Source: Kitagawia praeruptora (lineage: Eukaryota > Streptophyta > Magnoliopsida > Apiales > Apiaceae). Taken from it: DNA of 64,000 nucleotides. How positions within the stretch are numbered: the stretch's first letter is position 1; each line of letters begins with the position of its first letter. The notes under the pieces were generated by a model. It searched no databases. It was not told the origin of the DNA and worked only from the letters and a program-made list of their open reading frames with translations. The stretch lies in the NCBI GenBank assembly GCA_037693485.1, contig CM075354.1, forward strand, positions 92,067,001 to 92,131,000, in the 5' to 3' direction. Of this stretch, positions 41,717 to 53,390 are shown in pieces. The position numbers and the translations under genes are program-made.

Positions 41717-42052
41717 CAGCGACAGAGGGCACCAGGACCTTCAGCTCCACCTCCGGCCGAGATAGCAGATACTGTACCTTTGCCCGTCTATCAGGAGTTG
41801 CTTAGGGAGTGTGATCATCTCTATGATGAGAACGCTCAGCTTTAGAGGAGAGTTGATGCATTGTATGGCGATGATGAGGATATACCCGAGGATCATGTCC
41901 CGACTCTTGTCTCCAGGCTTCAGTCACTCACCGAGATGGCCAGCGAGAGGCTTCGCACTATGGTACCTCATCGAGATTGGGAGAGTTATGCTATGGTTCA
42001 GATGATGGTGGACGAGCTTCAGCGTGTGATCAGCCATTTGCTGGATAACTAG
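41717..42052 (+). pseudogene. Element D small frame upstream of gag
   Basis: Before gag, a frame reads through …YQELLRECDHLYDENAQL, hits TAG at 41843-41845 and goes on …RVDALYGDDEDIPEDHVPTL… to stop 42050-42052. There is a possible splice acceptor (TTGGCAG) at its start and no convincing ATG. The charged helical C-terminal half resembles in style and position, not clearly in sequence, the 316-aa protein at 56959-57909 of element C. Function unknown. It is broken here. Confidence 0.5.
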
Positions 42053-42385
42053 TTTTATGCTTTGAGTTTTATGAGATGGCTTATAGTATAGCCATATGAT
42101 TATCAGACTTATGTTGTTAGACTTTATCGTACTTTCAGTTTCGGTTTTCGTACTTTATGTTGGTTGGTACTTTGAACTGTTGGATTTGGGTTATCGAGGG
42201 ATGTCATCGGTACCGTTATCGTTATTATTATTATCGTTTCCTTTTTATCGTATTACTTGAGCGCGTGAGATTGTTTAAATTTTAGGTTGTACCATGTCAT
42301 ATTAGAACTGTTAGATCATATTGTGCCATGTTGCGGTTAGATGTATGCTTGTGGATAAATAGATGCTTGTTTAATATTCAGAAAG
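42053..42385. other. Spacer before gag of D
   Basis: T-rich, no gene. Confidence 0.6.
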
Positions 42386-43549
42386 ATGCCTCCAAGAAGG
42401 AGCAATACTAGAGCTAATCAAAATAGGGATCAAGATGATCAGAATAGAGATGATAATCAAGGCAATATGGGTATGGCCCAGCTTTTGGGACTTTTGCAAC
42501 AGCAGACGGCTACGTTGGCTCAGCAGCAGCAGCTACTTCAGCAACAACACCAGCAATTGCAACAGCAACAAGGACAGCAACAACCAGCCCAACTTGTGGT
42601 AACTTTTAAATCTTTTTAGGCTGTGAAACCCCCAGATTTCCAAGGAACCAAAGATCCAGTTGAAGCCCAGATATGGCTTAAGGAAATGGAGAAGGCCTTC
42701 GCACTGGTGAAGGTTAGTGATGAGCAGAAGGTAGAATTTGCTAGTTATTTTCTTAAAGGTGAATCTAATTATTGGTGGGAGTCGGCTAAGGCATTGGAAG
42801 CAGCAGAAGTGATTCAGTGGGATAGATTTAAAAGGATTTTTCTAGAGAAGTATTTTCCTAGATATATGCAGAATCAGATGGAGTTAAAGTTCTTTAATCT
42901 TAAGCAGGAAAATATGAGTGTTGATGAGTATGAGAAGAAGTTTACAGAGTTAGCAAGATTTGTAGGAGATTATGTGGATACGGATGAAAAGAGAGCGAAG
43001 AGGTTTCAACAGGGATTGAAGCCATGGTTAAGGAGCAGAGTTGCAGCTTTTGAGATCAGTTCGTATGCAGAAGTGGTTCAGAAGGCAATGATAATAGAAG
43101 GTGAGAGTGATCAGAATCAGAAGGAAAGGGGCAATTTAAAGAGGAAAGTGGAAGCAATAGAAAGGAATCAGGATCAAGGAAAGTCAACAAATCAGATGGA
43201 GAGGAAGCCCGGATTTCAGAACCAGGGAAGAAATTTTAAAAGGAATGTGCCCAGAAACAGGAATTCAGAAACCCTTCCTCAGAACCCCAATCAACCAAGA
43301 TTTCCCCGACCCTCAATACCAGAGTGCAAGGCATGTTCTAAGAGGCATACCGGAGCGTGTGTGAAGGCAGATATAGTTTGTTTCAAGTGTAATCAGAAAG
43401 GTCATTATGCTAATGAGTGCCGGAATTCGAAATCGAGTGTGACTTGTTACAAGTGTGGTAAGGTAGGACACATGGCTATAGAGTGCAGATCGCCTGTTCC
43501 AAACAACAATTTGATGAGATTGACTACCTCTAAGGCTCTACCCCAGTGA
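42386..43549 (+). pseudogene. Element D gag, broken by an in-frame TAG
   Basis: Starts MPPRRSNTRANQ, the same kind of start as gag of element C (MPPKRNN). A Gln-rich stretch at residues 36-72 is followed by TAG at 42617-42619. The same frame then carries the gypsy retrotrans_gag domain (WLKEMEKAF…YWWE…LKQENMSVDEYEKKFTEL). Near the C-terminus are two CCHC knuckles, CFKCNQKGHYANEC and CYKCGKVGHMAIEC, plus a CKACxxxHxGxC motif just before them. It ends at TGA 43547-43549. Pol is in the -1 frame and overlaps. Gag forms the particle and binds RNA. Confidence 0.9.
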
Positions 43550-44634
43550 ACCAAATGGCAACTTCTCAGATTCCAACTCAGATTCTAAGTCCACCCGTAC
43601 TTCAGCAAGTTCCAGCCCTTCAAGCTCAAAGTTATCAAGCTTCAGCCTATCCAATTCATGCCCGGACCTTCAACATGAATATGAACGATGCAGTGAGAAG
43701 CTCGGATGTAGTGGCAGGTACGCTTTTCGTGAACGCCATTAGTGCAAAAGTGTTAATTGATTCGGGTGCTACTAGATCGTTTGTTTCTAAAGATTTTGTG
43801 AATAAGTTGAAGTGTGATACTCGTATGTTAAGAGAAGCTTTGAATATTGTGTTAGCTAATCAGGATCAGATACCAGTAGATAAAGTATGTTCACCCTGTG
43901 CAGTAGAGATTTCAGGACATCTTTTTCCCGTCACCTTGATACCTTTCCAATTAGGAGATTTTGACATTATTTTAGGAATGGATTGGCTTGCCGAGTATGA
44001 TGCGCATATCGATTGTAAGAGCAAGAGAGTTACGTTGAGATCTCCAGAAGGCGATAGAGTTATCTTTAAGGGGCGTAGGCAGACTAGTACGTTTCTTACC
44101 ATGATGCAAACCAAGAGATTGTTAAGGAAAGGATGTGAGGCTTATCTTGCTTATGCGATAGATAAGAGTCGAGAAGGAGTGAAATTAGAGGATATTCCTG
44201 TAGTTAACGAGTTTCCCGATGTTTTTCCCGAAGAACTACCAGGATTACCTCCAGATCGTCAGATCGAGTTCGCGATTGATTTAGCACCAGGAACAGAACC
44301 TTTTTCCAAGGCTCCATATAGAATGGCACCATCCGAAATGAAGGAACTCGCCAGTCAGCTTCAAGATTTATTGAACAAAGGAGTTATAAGACCAAGTGTA
44401 TCACCCTGGGGAGCGCCAGTATTGTTCGTGAAAAAGAAAGATGGAAGTATGAGACTTTGTATCGACTATCGAGAGTTGAATAAATTGACTATCAAGAATA
44501 GATACCCATTACCGAGGATCGATGATTTGTTTGACCAGTTGAAAGGAGCGACATGTTTTTCGAAGATAGATCTAAGATCAGGATATCACCAGCTGAAAAT
44601 CAAACCAGAGGATATACCGAAGACTGCTTTTTGA
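43531..44634 (+). pseudogene. Element D pol part 1: protease and start of RT
   Basis: The frame opens after TAA at 43531-43533. The first usable codon is GTG 43546, and the first ATG is 43555. The aspartic protease motif is IDSGATRSFVS, about 70 residues in. RT starts with VSPWGAPVLFVKKKDGS and FSKIDLRSGYHQLKI. It ends at TGA 44632-44634 after KTAF, where related elements have Arg. A CGA to TGA change would explain this. Confidence 0.9.
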
Positions 44635-45291
44635 ACAAGGTATGGTCACTATGAATTTTTGGTTATGGCTTTTGGATTGACGAACGCACCAGCAGCATTT
44701 ATGGATTTGATGAACCGAGTGTTTAAGAAGTATTTGGATAAGTTTGTGATAGTTTTCATCGACGATATTTTGATATACTCCAAATCAGAAGCGGATCATG
44801 CAGAGCATTTGAGGATAGCATTGGAAATATTGAGAAAGGAGAAGTTGTATGCCAAGTTTTCCAAGTGTGAGTTTTGGTTGAAGGAAGTCCAATTTTTGGG
44901 ACATATTGTGAGTAAGGAAGGAATCCGAGTTGACCCAGCAAAGATTGAAGCAGTTGTGAATTGGGAAAGACCAAGGACACCAACAGAAGTAAGAAGTTTT
45001 ATGGGACTAGCAGGATATTATCGCAGATTTGTTAAGGATTTTTCTAAGATTGCGGTACCATTGACTAAGTTGACACGGAAGAATGAAAAGTTTGAATGGA
45101 CTGATAAGTGTGAAAAGAATTTTCAAGAGCTTAAGCAAAGATTGGTAACTGCTCCAGTGTTAGCATTACCGGATGATAAAGGAGAGTTTGTAATCTACAG
45201 TGATGCTTCTCATAAAGGTTTAGGGTGTGTGTTGATGCAGCATGGAAATGTGATTGCGTATGCTTCAAGGCAACTGAAACCTCATGAATAG
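44635..45291 (+). pseudogene. Element D pol part 2: RT catalytic core and RNase H start
   Basis: Same frame as part 1. Contains the RT box VFIDDILIYSK (the FIDD variant of the YxDD site, near 44757), the thumb (FLGHIVS) and the start of RNase H (IYSDASHKGLG). Ends at TAG 45289-45291, between HE and RYPTHDLEL, a point normally open in this family. Confidence 0.9.
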
Positions 45292-46755
45292 AGATACCCT
45301 ACCCATGACCTCGAGCTAGCAGCGATTGTATTTGCATTGAAATTGTGGAGACATTATCTGTATGGTGAGAAGTGTGAGATATTCACGGATCATAAGAGTC
45401 TTAAGTATATTTTTACTCAGAAGGAACTCAACATGAGACAAAGAAGATGGTTAGAGCTGATAAAGGATTATGATTGTACCATTAGTTATCACCCGGGGAA
45501 GGCGAATGTCGTAGCTGATGCGCTAAGCAGGAAGGAAAAATTGAATACGTTGACAATGACTCAAGAACTGTTTAGAGAGTTTGAGAAGTTAGAGATTGAA
45601 GTTTGTGCAACAGAGATTCCAGCAGATCAAGTCTATACCATGACATTTCAACCAGTATTATTGGACAAAATTCGGAAATGCCAAGAAGAAGTGATGAATC
45701 AGAGATTGAATGAATTGACCGGAGAAGAAATTTGCACGCAGAAAGATAACCAAGGTATTTTAAGATTTTCCTCAAGGATATGGATTCCTGATGTGAAAGA
45801 GTTGAAAGAAGAATTATTGTGTGATGCCCATAGTTCTAAGTTTTCATTACATCATGGAAGCACGAAAATGTATCAAGATTTGAAGAAGAACTTTTGGTGG
45901 CCAGACATGAAAAGAGAAATTGCTGAGTGGGTAAGTCGTTGTTATACATGCCAAAGAGTAAAAGCAGAACATCAAAGACCAAGTGGATTAATTCAACCAT
46001 TGGAGATACCTGAGTGGAAGTGGGAGCACATTGCAATGGATTTTGTAGTAGGTCTACCAAGATCGAAGGCTAATCATAATGCTATTTGGGTTATAATTGA
46101 TCGACTGACGAAATCAGCTCATTTCTTGCCGATTAACGAAAGGTTTTCACTAGACAAGTTGGTGCATTTGTATTTGAAGGAGATTGTGACTCGTCATGGA
46201 GTTCCAGTATCTATAGTATCTGACAGAGATCCACGTTTTAACTCAAGATTTTGGAGACAGTTTCAAGAACATCTCGGAACGCAACTCAGAATGAGTACTG
46301 CTTATCATCCTCAGACAGATGGTCAGAGCGAAAGAACGATTCAGACGATTGAAGAGATGCTAAGAGTTTGTGCAATAGATTTTAAAGGCAATTGGGACGA
46401 GCATCTACCTTTGGTGGAATTCTCTTACAACAACAGCTATCATGCTAGTATTGGGATGCCTCCATATGAAGCTCTCTATGGAAGGAAGTGTAGATCTCCT
46501 GTGTGTTGGGAAGAAGTTGGTGAGCGAAAGATAGTAGGACCAGAATTGATTCAGCAGACGAAAGAGATAGTGGAACTAATTCAGAAAAGATTGCGAGCTG
46601 CTCAAGACAGGCAGAGGAAGTATGCGGATCCAGCAAGAAAGAAAGTAGATTTTGAAGTAGGTGATCCAGTGTTGTTAAAAGTTTCGCCATGGAAAGGATT
46701 AACCAGATTTGGGAAGAAAGGAAGGCTAAGTCCAAGATTTGTAGGACCTTTTTGA
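45292..46755 (+). pseudogene. Element D pol part 3: RNase H end and integrase
   Basis: Still the same frame. RNase H ends with TDHKSLKYIF and VADALSRK. Integrase has an HHCC zinc domain (H..HHGSTKMY…CYTCQRVK, 45830-45965). The DDE core residues are MDFVVGLP (46038), SDRDPRF (46220) and DGQSERT (46330). The GPF box of the C-terminal domain is followed at once by TGA 46753-46755, because the T run 46749-46753 has one base too many. The next frame carries on. Confidence 0.92.
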
Positions 46756-47077
46756 GATTCTGCGACGCGTAGGCAAAGTAGCTTATGAATTAGCTTTACC
46801 GCCTCAGATGCAGCATATTCATGATGTTTTTCATGTATCGATGCTTAAGAAGTTTCATCCTGACACTAATTGTGTAATAGAGTATGAGCCAGTAGAAATT
46901 CAGCCAGATTTGTATTATGTAGAGCGGCCGATCAGAATAGAAGATCGCCGAGAGAAAGTGCTTAGGAATAAATCAGTTGCTTTAGTTAAAGTTTTGTGGA
47001 GGAATCCTAAGGTTGAAGAGTCAACCTGGGAGTTAGAAAGCGATATGTTAGAACAGTACCCTCATTTGTTTAAATAG
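46756..47077 (+). pseudogene. Element D pol part 4: integrase tail and chromodomain
   Basis: In the +1 frame the sequence continues the integrase C-terminal domain (…VGKVAYELALPPQMQHIHDV…). It ends with a chromodomain-like segment: YYVERPIRIEDRREK, then VLWRNPKVEESTWELE.. and a stop at 47075-47077. Chromodomains target integration to heterochromatin in chromoviruses (family knowledge). The ATG at 46808 is internal. Confidence 0.9.
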
Positions 47078-47102
47078 CTGATTCTGGGGACAGAATCCTT
47101 TT

Positions 47103-47115
47103 AAGGGGGGAAGGA
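47103..47115 (+). promoter_or_regulatory. Polypurine tract of element D
   Basis: AAGGGGGGAAGGA directly before the 3' LTR. Confidence 0.9.
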
Positions 47116-49595
47116 TGTAATATCTGGGAATTTCGTACTCTATAAATAATATTATTTGGCATTAAAAATATTATTATGTGCCTTAATTGATGAGTCATTA
47201 CATGATTGTGTGATTGTGAATATGTGTTACGTGTCTAATTGCTAGATGTGTTGACGTGAAATTATATTAAATTTTGCATATCTTCTAAAATGTTAAAATA
47301 TGATTTTATTTCGCTTAAACATTTTTATAAAATTCTTGGAGTTAGTAAAAATCATGAAATTTCTTGTTTTATTATCTTTATGCATTTAAAGACTTTTTAA
47401 AAATAAAAGTTTAATTTATTTTCTTATTTAAATATTTTACAAGGATTTTTCCAATTATTTTCCTTTTTAAAATATTAAAACTTGTAAAATCCAAATCTTT
47501 TCACCAAATGATTTTAAAAATGTTTTAAAAATATATTGAGGAAGAGAATTGCATATTCTAATTTTATGTGTCAATAAATTATTTTTGGATCCAAAATATT
47601 TTGTAATTAGGATTATTTTACAAGCCTTTTATTTAATTAGAAGTGTATCATTAAAATACCTTTTAATTACATGTGTGTGTGTGTGTTAGACAAAAACAAA
47701 CCCTCCCCCTCCCATTTCTTTTTACACGGCCGAGACAACCCCCCCCCCCCCCCCACTCATCTCTCTCAAAAATTCTCTCAAATCTCTAAACCTCCATTGA
47801 TTCTCAAGCTCAAGTATCAAGGTGATTTCTCCATTAAAACTCAAAGTCCTATACATAAAAATACTCCTCTCTTCATCCTCTACACCCCCATGTCTTTGAA
47901 TTTCAATTTTCTTCACCTTACAAATTAGGGTTTTCAAAAATCAATCATCCAAAGGTAAGTTTTGTGGGTATTTTCGATTGGGTGTTACTCCATGGTAGAG
48001 ACCCACAAATTTTGGGCTCTCCGGAGAACCCTAACCTTCGGCCATGATCAAAGAGAGGGCCAAGGATTACATGCATGTGTTTATTTGATGATTTTGTATA
48101 ATTGCTAAGTGTAATATGGATGCATGTGAGTTTTTACAAGTTGTTAAGTTAAGCTTGATGATGGGTTTGAGTTTTTATAAGATTTCAAGTTATGGGTATG
48201 CTTGTTTTGTTAATTGATGATTGTTAGTAGGTGTAAAATTAAAAGGGTTAGTGATTTTGATGATTAAATGTTATGAACTTTGATGGGTTAAGTGTATAAT
48301 TTAATTTTGATTATAAAATTTATAAGTAACATTGGTGGGTATGTGAAATTATGGTTTTGTGAATTGATATGCATAAAGGTCATTGTGTAAGTATTGTGTG
48401 AAGGTTTGTGTGTGATTGTTGGTGATGAGAGGGAGAGAGACCGAGAGGGAGGAAGAGAGAGATAGAGAGGGAGAAGCCGAGAGAGAGAGGGAGAGAAGAG
48501 AGATTGTGAGGAGAGATTGTGTGCTTGAGTTGAAGTTGATTGTTAGTCATTTAATTACTTAATTGCTACATGACTTAATTGTTTTAATGATTAAATTGCT
48601 ACGTGAATTTGATTGTTGAATTGCTTAACGAGTCGTCATGGAGATAGTAGGATGACTTAGGATTGCTTGGTGATTGTAGTAGTAGTCGATTGTTGATGGA
48701 GTTGTAGGCATTGTAAGGGTATTGTGTTGCTTGTGTTGATTGAGACCGATTATATTCGGTATGGTTTGACGACTATACAAAGGAGATGCCGCCGAAATTT
48801 CTAAAAATATAATAAGATTTCCAAAACCCTAACGGCACATCTCCAATGTTAAGTCGTAGAATCATTATAGTACTATACCATACTACCTTGTAGGTTAAGT
48901 GATTTACATGCTAAGTGACTTACATGACGTATGTGTTTACATGTATATATGAATGTATGTGTATAGCATGGTTATATCGATGGGGCATTAGTATTATTAA
49001 GATTGCTTTGTGATATGTAAACAAAAGAGGGGAAAAATAAGATATTGTTTATTATTATTATAGGTCCGAGTAGGAGGCCTGGCAAGGAGCCGATTGAGGA
49101 GGACGCTATCTAGTTTGATCTCGTGATTTAAGGCAAGTGTACTATCTTACCTTGTTGATACCATATATTGAATGCCATAAGATATCGAATTGCTAGATTG
49201 TCACAAATTAGTACCTTATTCTTTCCTTGTGCCTTATTCTTTCCGACCTTAATATTGTCATATACCTTGTGATTGAATCGTATTCCTTGAACTTGAACTT
49301 GAACTCGAACTTGAATTTGAACCTGATTTGTTAATCGATGACCACATTGCTTGGAAACCTTTTCGTATTTTCTTGAATTCTTGAACCCTTGAATCAACTA
49401 TATAAATATCGTCTTGTTTGATGAATTCTTTTCTACCTTAAAACACTGATTAATTCTTGACTTATTTTCTTGATTTAACCAAAGTACTCTAAACAGAATC
49501 CCAACTTCTAAGAACCCGAAATGATTGACTTTCTTCATTTGACCTTGTCATTTATTCGAAATTTGAGAATCCTATTTTTGTTGATTAACAACTTG
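47116..49595 (+). repeat. 3' LTR of element D, first 2.48 kb
   Basis: Matches 38232 onward to ACAACTTG, where element B interrupts it. The TSD of B should be ACTTG (49591-49595). Its second copy is outside the window. Confidence 0.93.
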
Positions 49596-50885
49596 TGTTA
49601 GTCACAGAGGCATGCCTGTACACATCTAATAACAAGCCTAATTGTTTGTAATGCTTTGCATTACTTACATGACCTCTTAACTGAGGGAACCTCTAGTTGT
49701 AGAGTTTCTGTTTGTATTGTACTTGTAGTAGGCATCAAATCCTAGTTGTGTAATTGTACAAATAGAGTCTAGAATAATGCTTGAAAGAAGTTCCAAGGTT
49801 CATGCCTCAAGCAAGGAGTTAAAGACTGTCAAATAATCACAGTTGGGATTTGAAGAAATGAAGAATTTGCCTAAGTACCAATTTGAGAAGTATATTTGTC
49901 TATTCGAGAAGTCCAGCATTCGAGAAGTCAGAGATTCGATATCTCAAGACACTATTCGATATCTCTGAATACACTGTTCGATATCTCATTCGATATCTCA
50001 GGGATTCGATATGTCTACTACTCTATTCGAGAACTCAAGAAGTCAACAAGTCAAGATGGTATTCGAGTTCTCAAAGAGTCAACAAGTCAAAGTTTCATTC
50101 GATATCTCAAGGACTCAGAAAGCTATTCGATATCTCGAGGATTCGATAAGTCAAATGTTCTATTCGACAACTCAAGGAATCCTGATGGAAAAGAGCTATT
50201 CGAGAAGTGGTTCGATATGTCAATATAACAGTATTCGAGAACTCAGAGTTATCGATCAAGTCAATTCTAGTTCTCGAATCACTTACTTAGTCACTTCTCG
50301 AATACATTCTTGGAGACAAAATACTGAAGAAATTGTACAAGTCAGAAACCTGCAACAAGCCAATGCACTTTATGGACCACAATCTGTAACGTGCTCTGGA
50401 AAGCCTACAAGGAAGCTTGGAGAGATATAGAAGAGACAAGGAGCTAAAGAAGTGGATCTAAACAGGCTTTGCAAAGTCAAATCTGTAACCGTTTGGACAC
50501 TTACTCAAAAAGGATAGACAGACTAGAAAGTAATTTGTTTAGCTTCCTTATTTGCAGTAAGTAGGCTGTATCCATGTTCTATAAGGACACAACCTCACTT
50601 CATAACTTAGTAACTTTTGTGAGTCAAGTTTTTCATACACTGTAAGCTATATCTCTCTGAGAAAAACGAAGCTGAGAATACTACCATTTGTATTCACAGA
50701 TTGTAGCAACCTTTATCTAATAATACATTAGATTAAAGTGATATTGTGTCTTGTGTAGTTTCTTTATCCGCACCTTCACTTCTACACACACATGCACTTA
50801 TCTGCTACATTGACTCAATCAAAGAAAAGTTCAAGAATCCATTCACCCCCCCTCTGTATTCTTTTACCGTATTCAATACTCAACA
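49596..50885 (+). repeat. 5' LTR of element B
   Basis: Starts TGTTAGTCACAG, ends CAACA, nearly identical to both LTRs of A, including the TTCGAGAA array at about 49880-50300. Confidence 0.96.
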
Positions 50886-50887
50886 AG

Positions 50888-50899
50888 TGGTATCAGAGC
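50888..50899 (+). promoter_or_regulatory. Primer binding site of element B
   Basis: TGGTATCAGAGC two bases after the LTR. Confidence 0.92.
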
Positions 50900-50930
50900 G
50901 GGCTGTTTATTCAAAAACAGAGAAACGATC

Positions 50931-53390
50931 ATGAGTTCGAATACACCAAAGACTACAGGAACGGTGAAGGTCCCTAAGTTTGACAAAGAAAACTTCAACC
51001 TCTGGAAGATAAAGATGATGTTGTTCATTAAAGCCTCTCATCCCTTGTGTCCTGAGATTCTCAAGAATGGTCCTTTTGTTCCACAACAAGAGATACCAGA
51101 GAAGACTGTTGGAACCATAACTATCCCAAGAACCTATGAGGCCAAGGATCCATCAAAGTGGACAGAGTCAGAAAGGGAAAAGGTTGCTCTTGACAGCCAC
51201 CTCATGTTGCTTATCATTGATTCCATGGACATGTCAATGTTTGCAAACATTGCATCATGCACGTCTGCTAAAGAGATGTGGGATCACATTGAGGTGTTGT
51301 GTGAAGGGACTGATGAGGTTAAGGAAAACAGGAAACAGATACTGGTCACACAGTATGAAGCTTTCATGGCACAGCCCAAGGAAAGCATCACTGAAATGTT
51401 TGAAAGGTTTCACAAGCTAGTTACTGAGTTGCAAATGAATGGCAAGGTTTACAGCACCAAGGAGTTAAATATGAAATTTCTGTTGTCTTCACCAAATCAT
51501 CTGGAGCAAAGAGTCATTTCTCTAAGAGAGAGAGATTTGAACAAAGTCACCTATGATGTGCTCTATGGAGTCCTAAAGACTCATGAACTTGAGTTGCTTC
51601 AGAAAAGGGCTATCCAAGCCAACCAAGGTAGGATGATAAACACATCATGTGCCTTGATTGTCAACAAATCTATTCTGGACCTAGAAGCATCTGCAAGTCA
51701 GCTAAGAATAGAGGAGGTAGCAGATGATGAAGAAACTGAAGCTGGGGTGAGTGAACCTGTTGAGGAAAAGGAGGAAGAAGAGTTTTACACTCTGGAAGAA
51801 CTTGATGGGATGGAAAATACTTCATATGCTTTCATGGCCAGAAAATTTCCAAACATCAGATTTAAAAGAAATCAACCCTTCAAACCCAAAACTCAAAACC
51901 ATTCAGCCAACAAGAACAAGGCACCTGTGAAACCAAACAGAAATAAGTTCAAAACCAGTTATGTGGATAGGTCATCTGTAAGGTGCTATAGATGCAATGA
52001 CCTAGGGCATTTTGCCAGTGAATGCAAGAAGCCTAAAAAGAAGGATAGAGATTATCTTGAGCTCGAAGCTAAGTATGAGGCCCTTCTGAAAAAGCAGACA
52101 CATGGTAAGGCCTACATAGCTGAAGGGAAGTGTTGGGATGATTCTGAGAGTGATGAAGAGGAACAAGAATTCTGCAATTATGCCTTGATGGCCAACTCCA
52201 AGGATGACTCATCTTCATCTGATTCTCAGGTACCATCTCTCACTACTATAGACATGTCTGTTTCTGAGTACAAATGCATGATTGAACAATTATCTGTTGA
52301 AATGTTTAATATTCATACTAGTATGACTGCTGCTAATGAGGAGATTGCTAAACTGTCTACTAGAAATGAAATATTAACCAAGAAGAATGAGGAACTTGAG
52401 CTAACTACTATGCAAGTTGAAAACCTTAAGAAAGAAGTTGAATATTTGAAGAACAAGGTTTTATGTGCTAGTCAAGTAGAGAAGGCTCTTAGGGATGAAT
52501 TAGCTGAGAATGAATTCAAACTAAAAACTTTCAAGAAATCATCTGGTTTAGTGCAATCCTACTGTGAGAAAATTGAAGCTAAACCCAAAGCAGCTATTGG
52601 ACTTGACTATGACTCTCTCAAACAAAGGAAAGGCTATGCTGTCATTGAAGAGGACATAGCTGTTCATGAGAAAGTGCATCACATTTTGAGAAAAACTGAA
52701 AATCCAATTTTTAAGGAATCAACATTTGAAATTGATGAGGATGCCTTACTCATCAAGCAAATGTTGAATGATGAGGATGAAGCACAATCTAGTGAACAGC
52801 AAGCATCTTCTAAGGGTGAGAGTGTCAAGTCAAAGACCAAGAAACCAGTAGTTGATAGGCCAAGACCTAAGAAGTTTGTTAAGTTTGTCTCAGCTGGGAT
52901 GAGTGAATCAGAAAAGAAAGTGACTAAGAAGAAACAGAACAGAAATGGCAAGTTAGGGATTAACAAGGATAACAACTATGCTTATATGCCTAATGCCCCT
53001 AGGAAAACTTGTCAGAACTGTTTCAGTACCAATCATTTAACTCATGCATGCAAGAAACCTGTTGGTAGTGTGTCTAAACCTTTCTATGATTGTTCTGTGC
53101 CTCTAAGTCATAGAGATGCACCTTTCTGTGATAAATTTGACTGTATGCCATGCAATATGAATGTTATGACTAGTTGTTTTAATTTAAGAAGGCAGTTCAT
53201 TGATGGTTGTATCAGTCACAATTCTCACACACACTACACAAGGTCAAAGTCTTCAAGTCCTCCTAAAGCTAGGAAGGTACCTTTATCACCTAAGTCTGAA
53301 ACCTCAGGCTCTAAGACTTCAAACAGTGACAAGAAGACTAACACTAAGAAAGTTGACAAGCATGTTGTTTATGATAAAATTGTCTCTAAG
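50931..53390 (+). pseudogene. Element B gag (first 820 codons, interrupted by element C)
   Basis: Same start and layout as element A gag: FDKENFNLWKIKMM, knuckle CYRCNDLGHFASEC, coiled coil and basic tail. It lacks two Glu codons of the acidic run (about 51775) found in A. The second knuckle, CQNCFSTNHLTHAC, is complete here, unlike in A. The frame is open up to the insertion of C at 53390. The last 13 codons before the stop (…GPKLVWVPKEK) resume at 63652-63693. Apart from the insertion this gag appears intact. Confidence 0.92.
53386..53390. other. TSD of element C, left copy (CTAAG)
   Basis: CTAAG before 53391 and again at 63647-63651. Element A has a single CTAAG at the same place in gag. 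Confidence 0.96.

Larger units (their letters stand above)
38232..49595 (+). mobile_element. Element D: Ty3/gypsy chromovirus (Tekay/Del-like), right LTR interrupted by element B
   Basis: Two long LTRs start TGTAATATCTGGG (38232 and 47116). The first ends CGTCACA (41437), 3206 bp long. Between them are a PBS for tRNA-Met, a small upstream frame, gag, protease, RT, RNase H, integrase and a C-terminal chromodomain, the chromovirus order. By eye I count about 18 differences over the shared 2.48 kb of LTR (~0.7%). At least five lesions break the coding region. The rest of the right LTR lies beyond element B. Confidence 0.93.
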
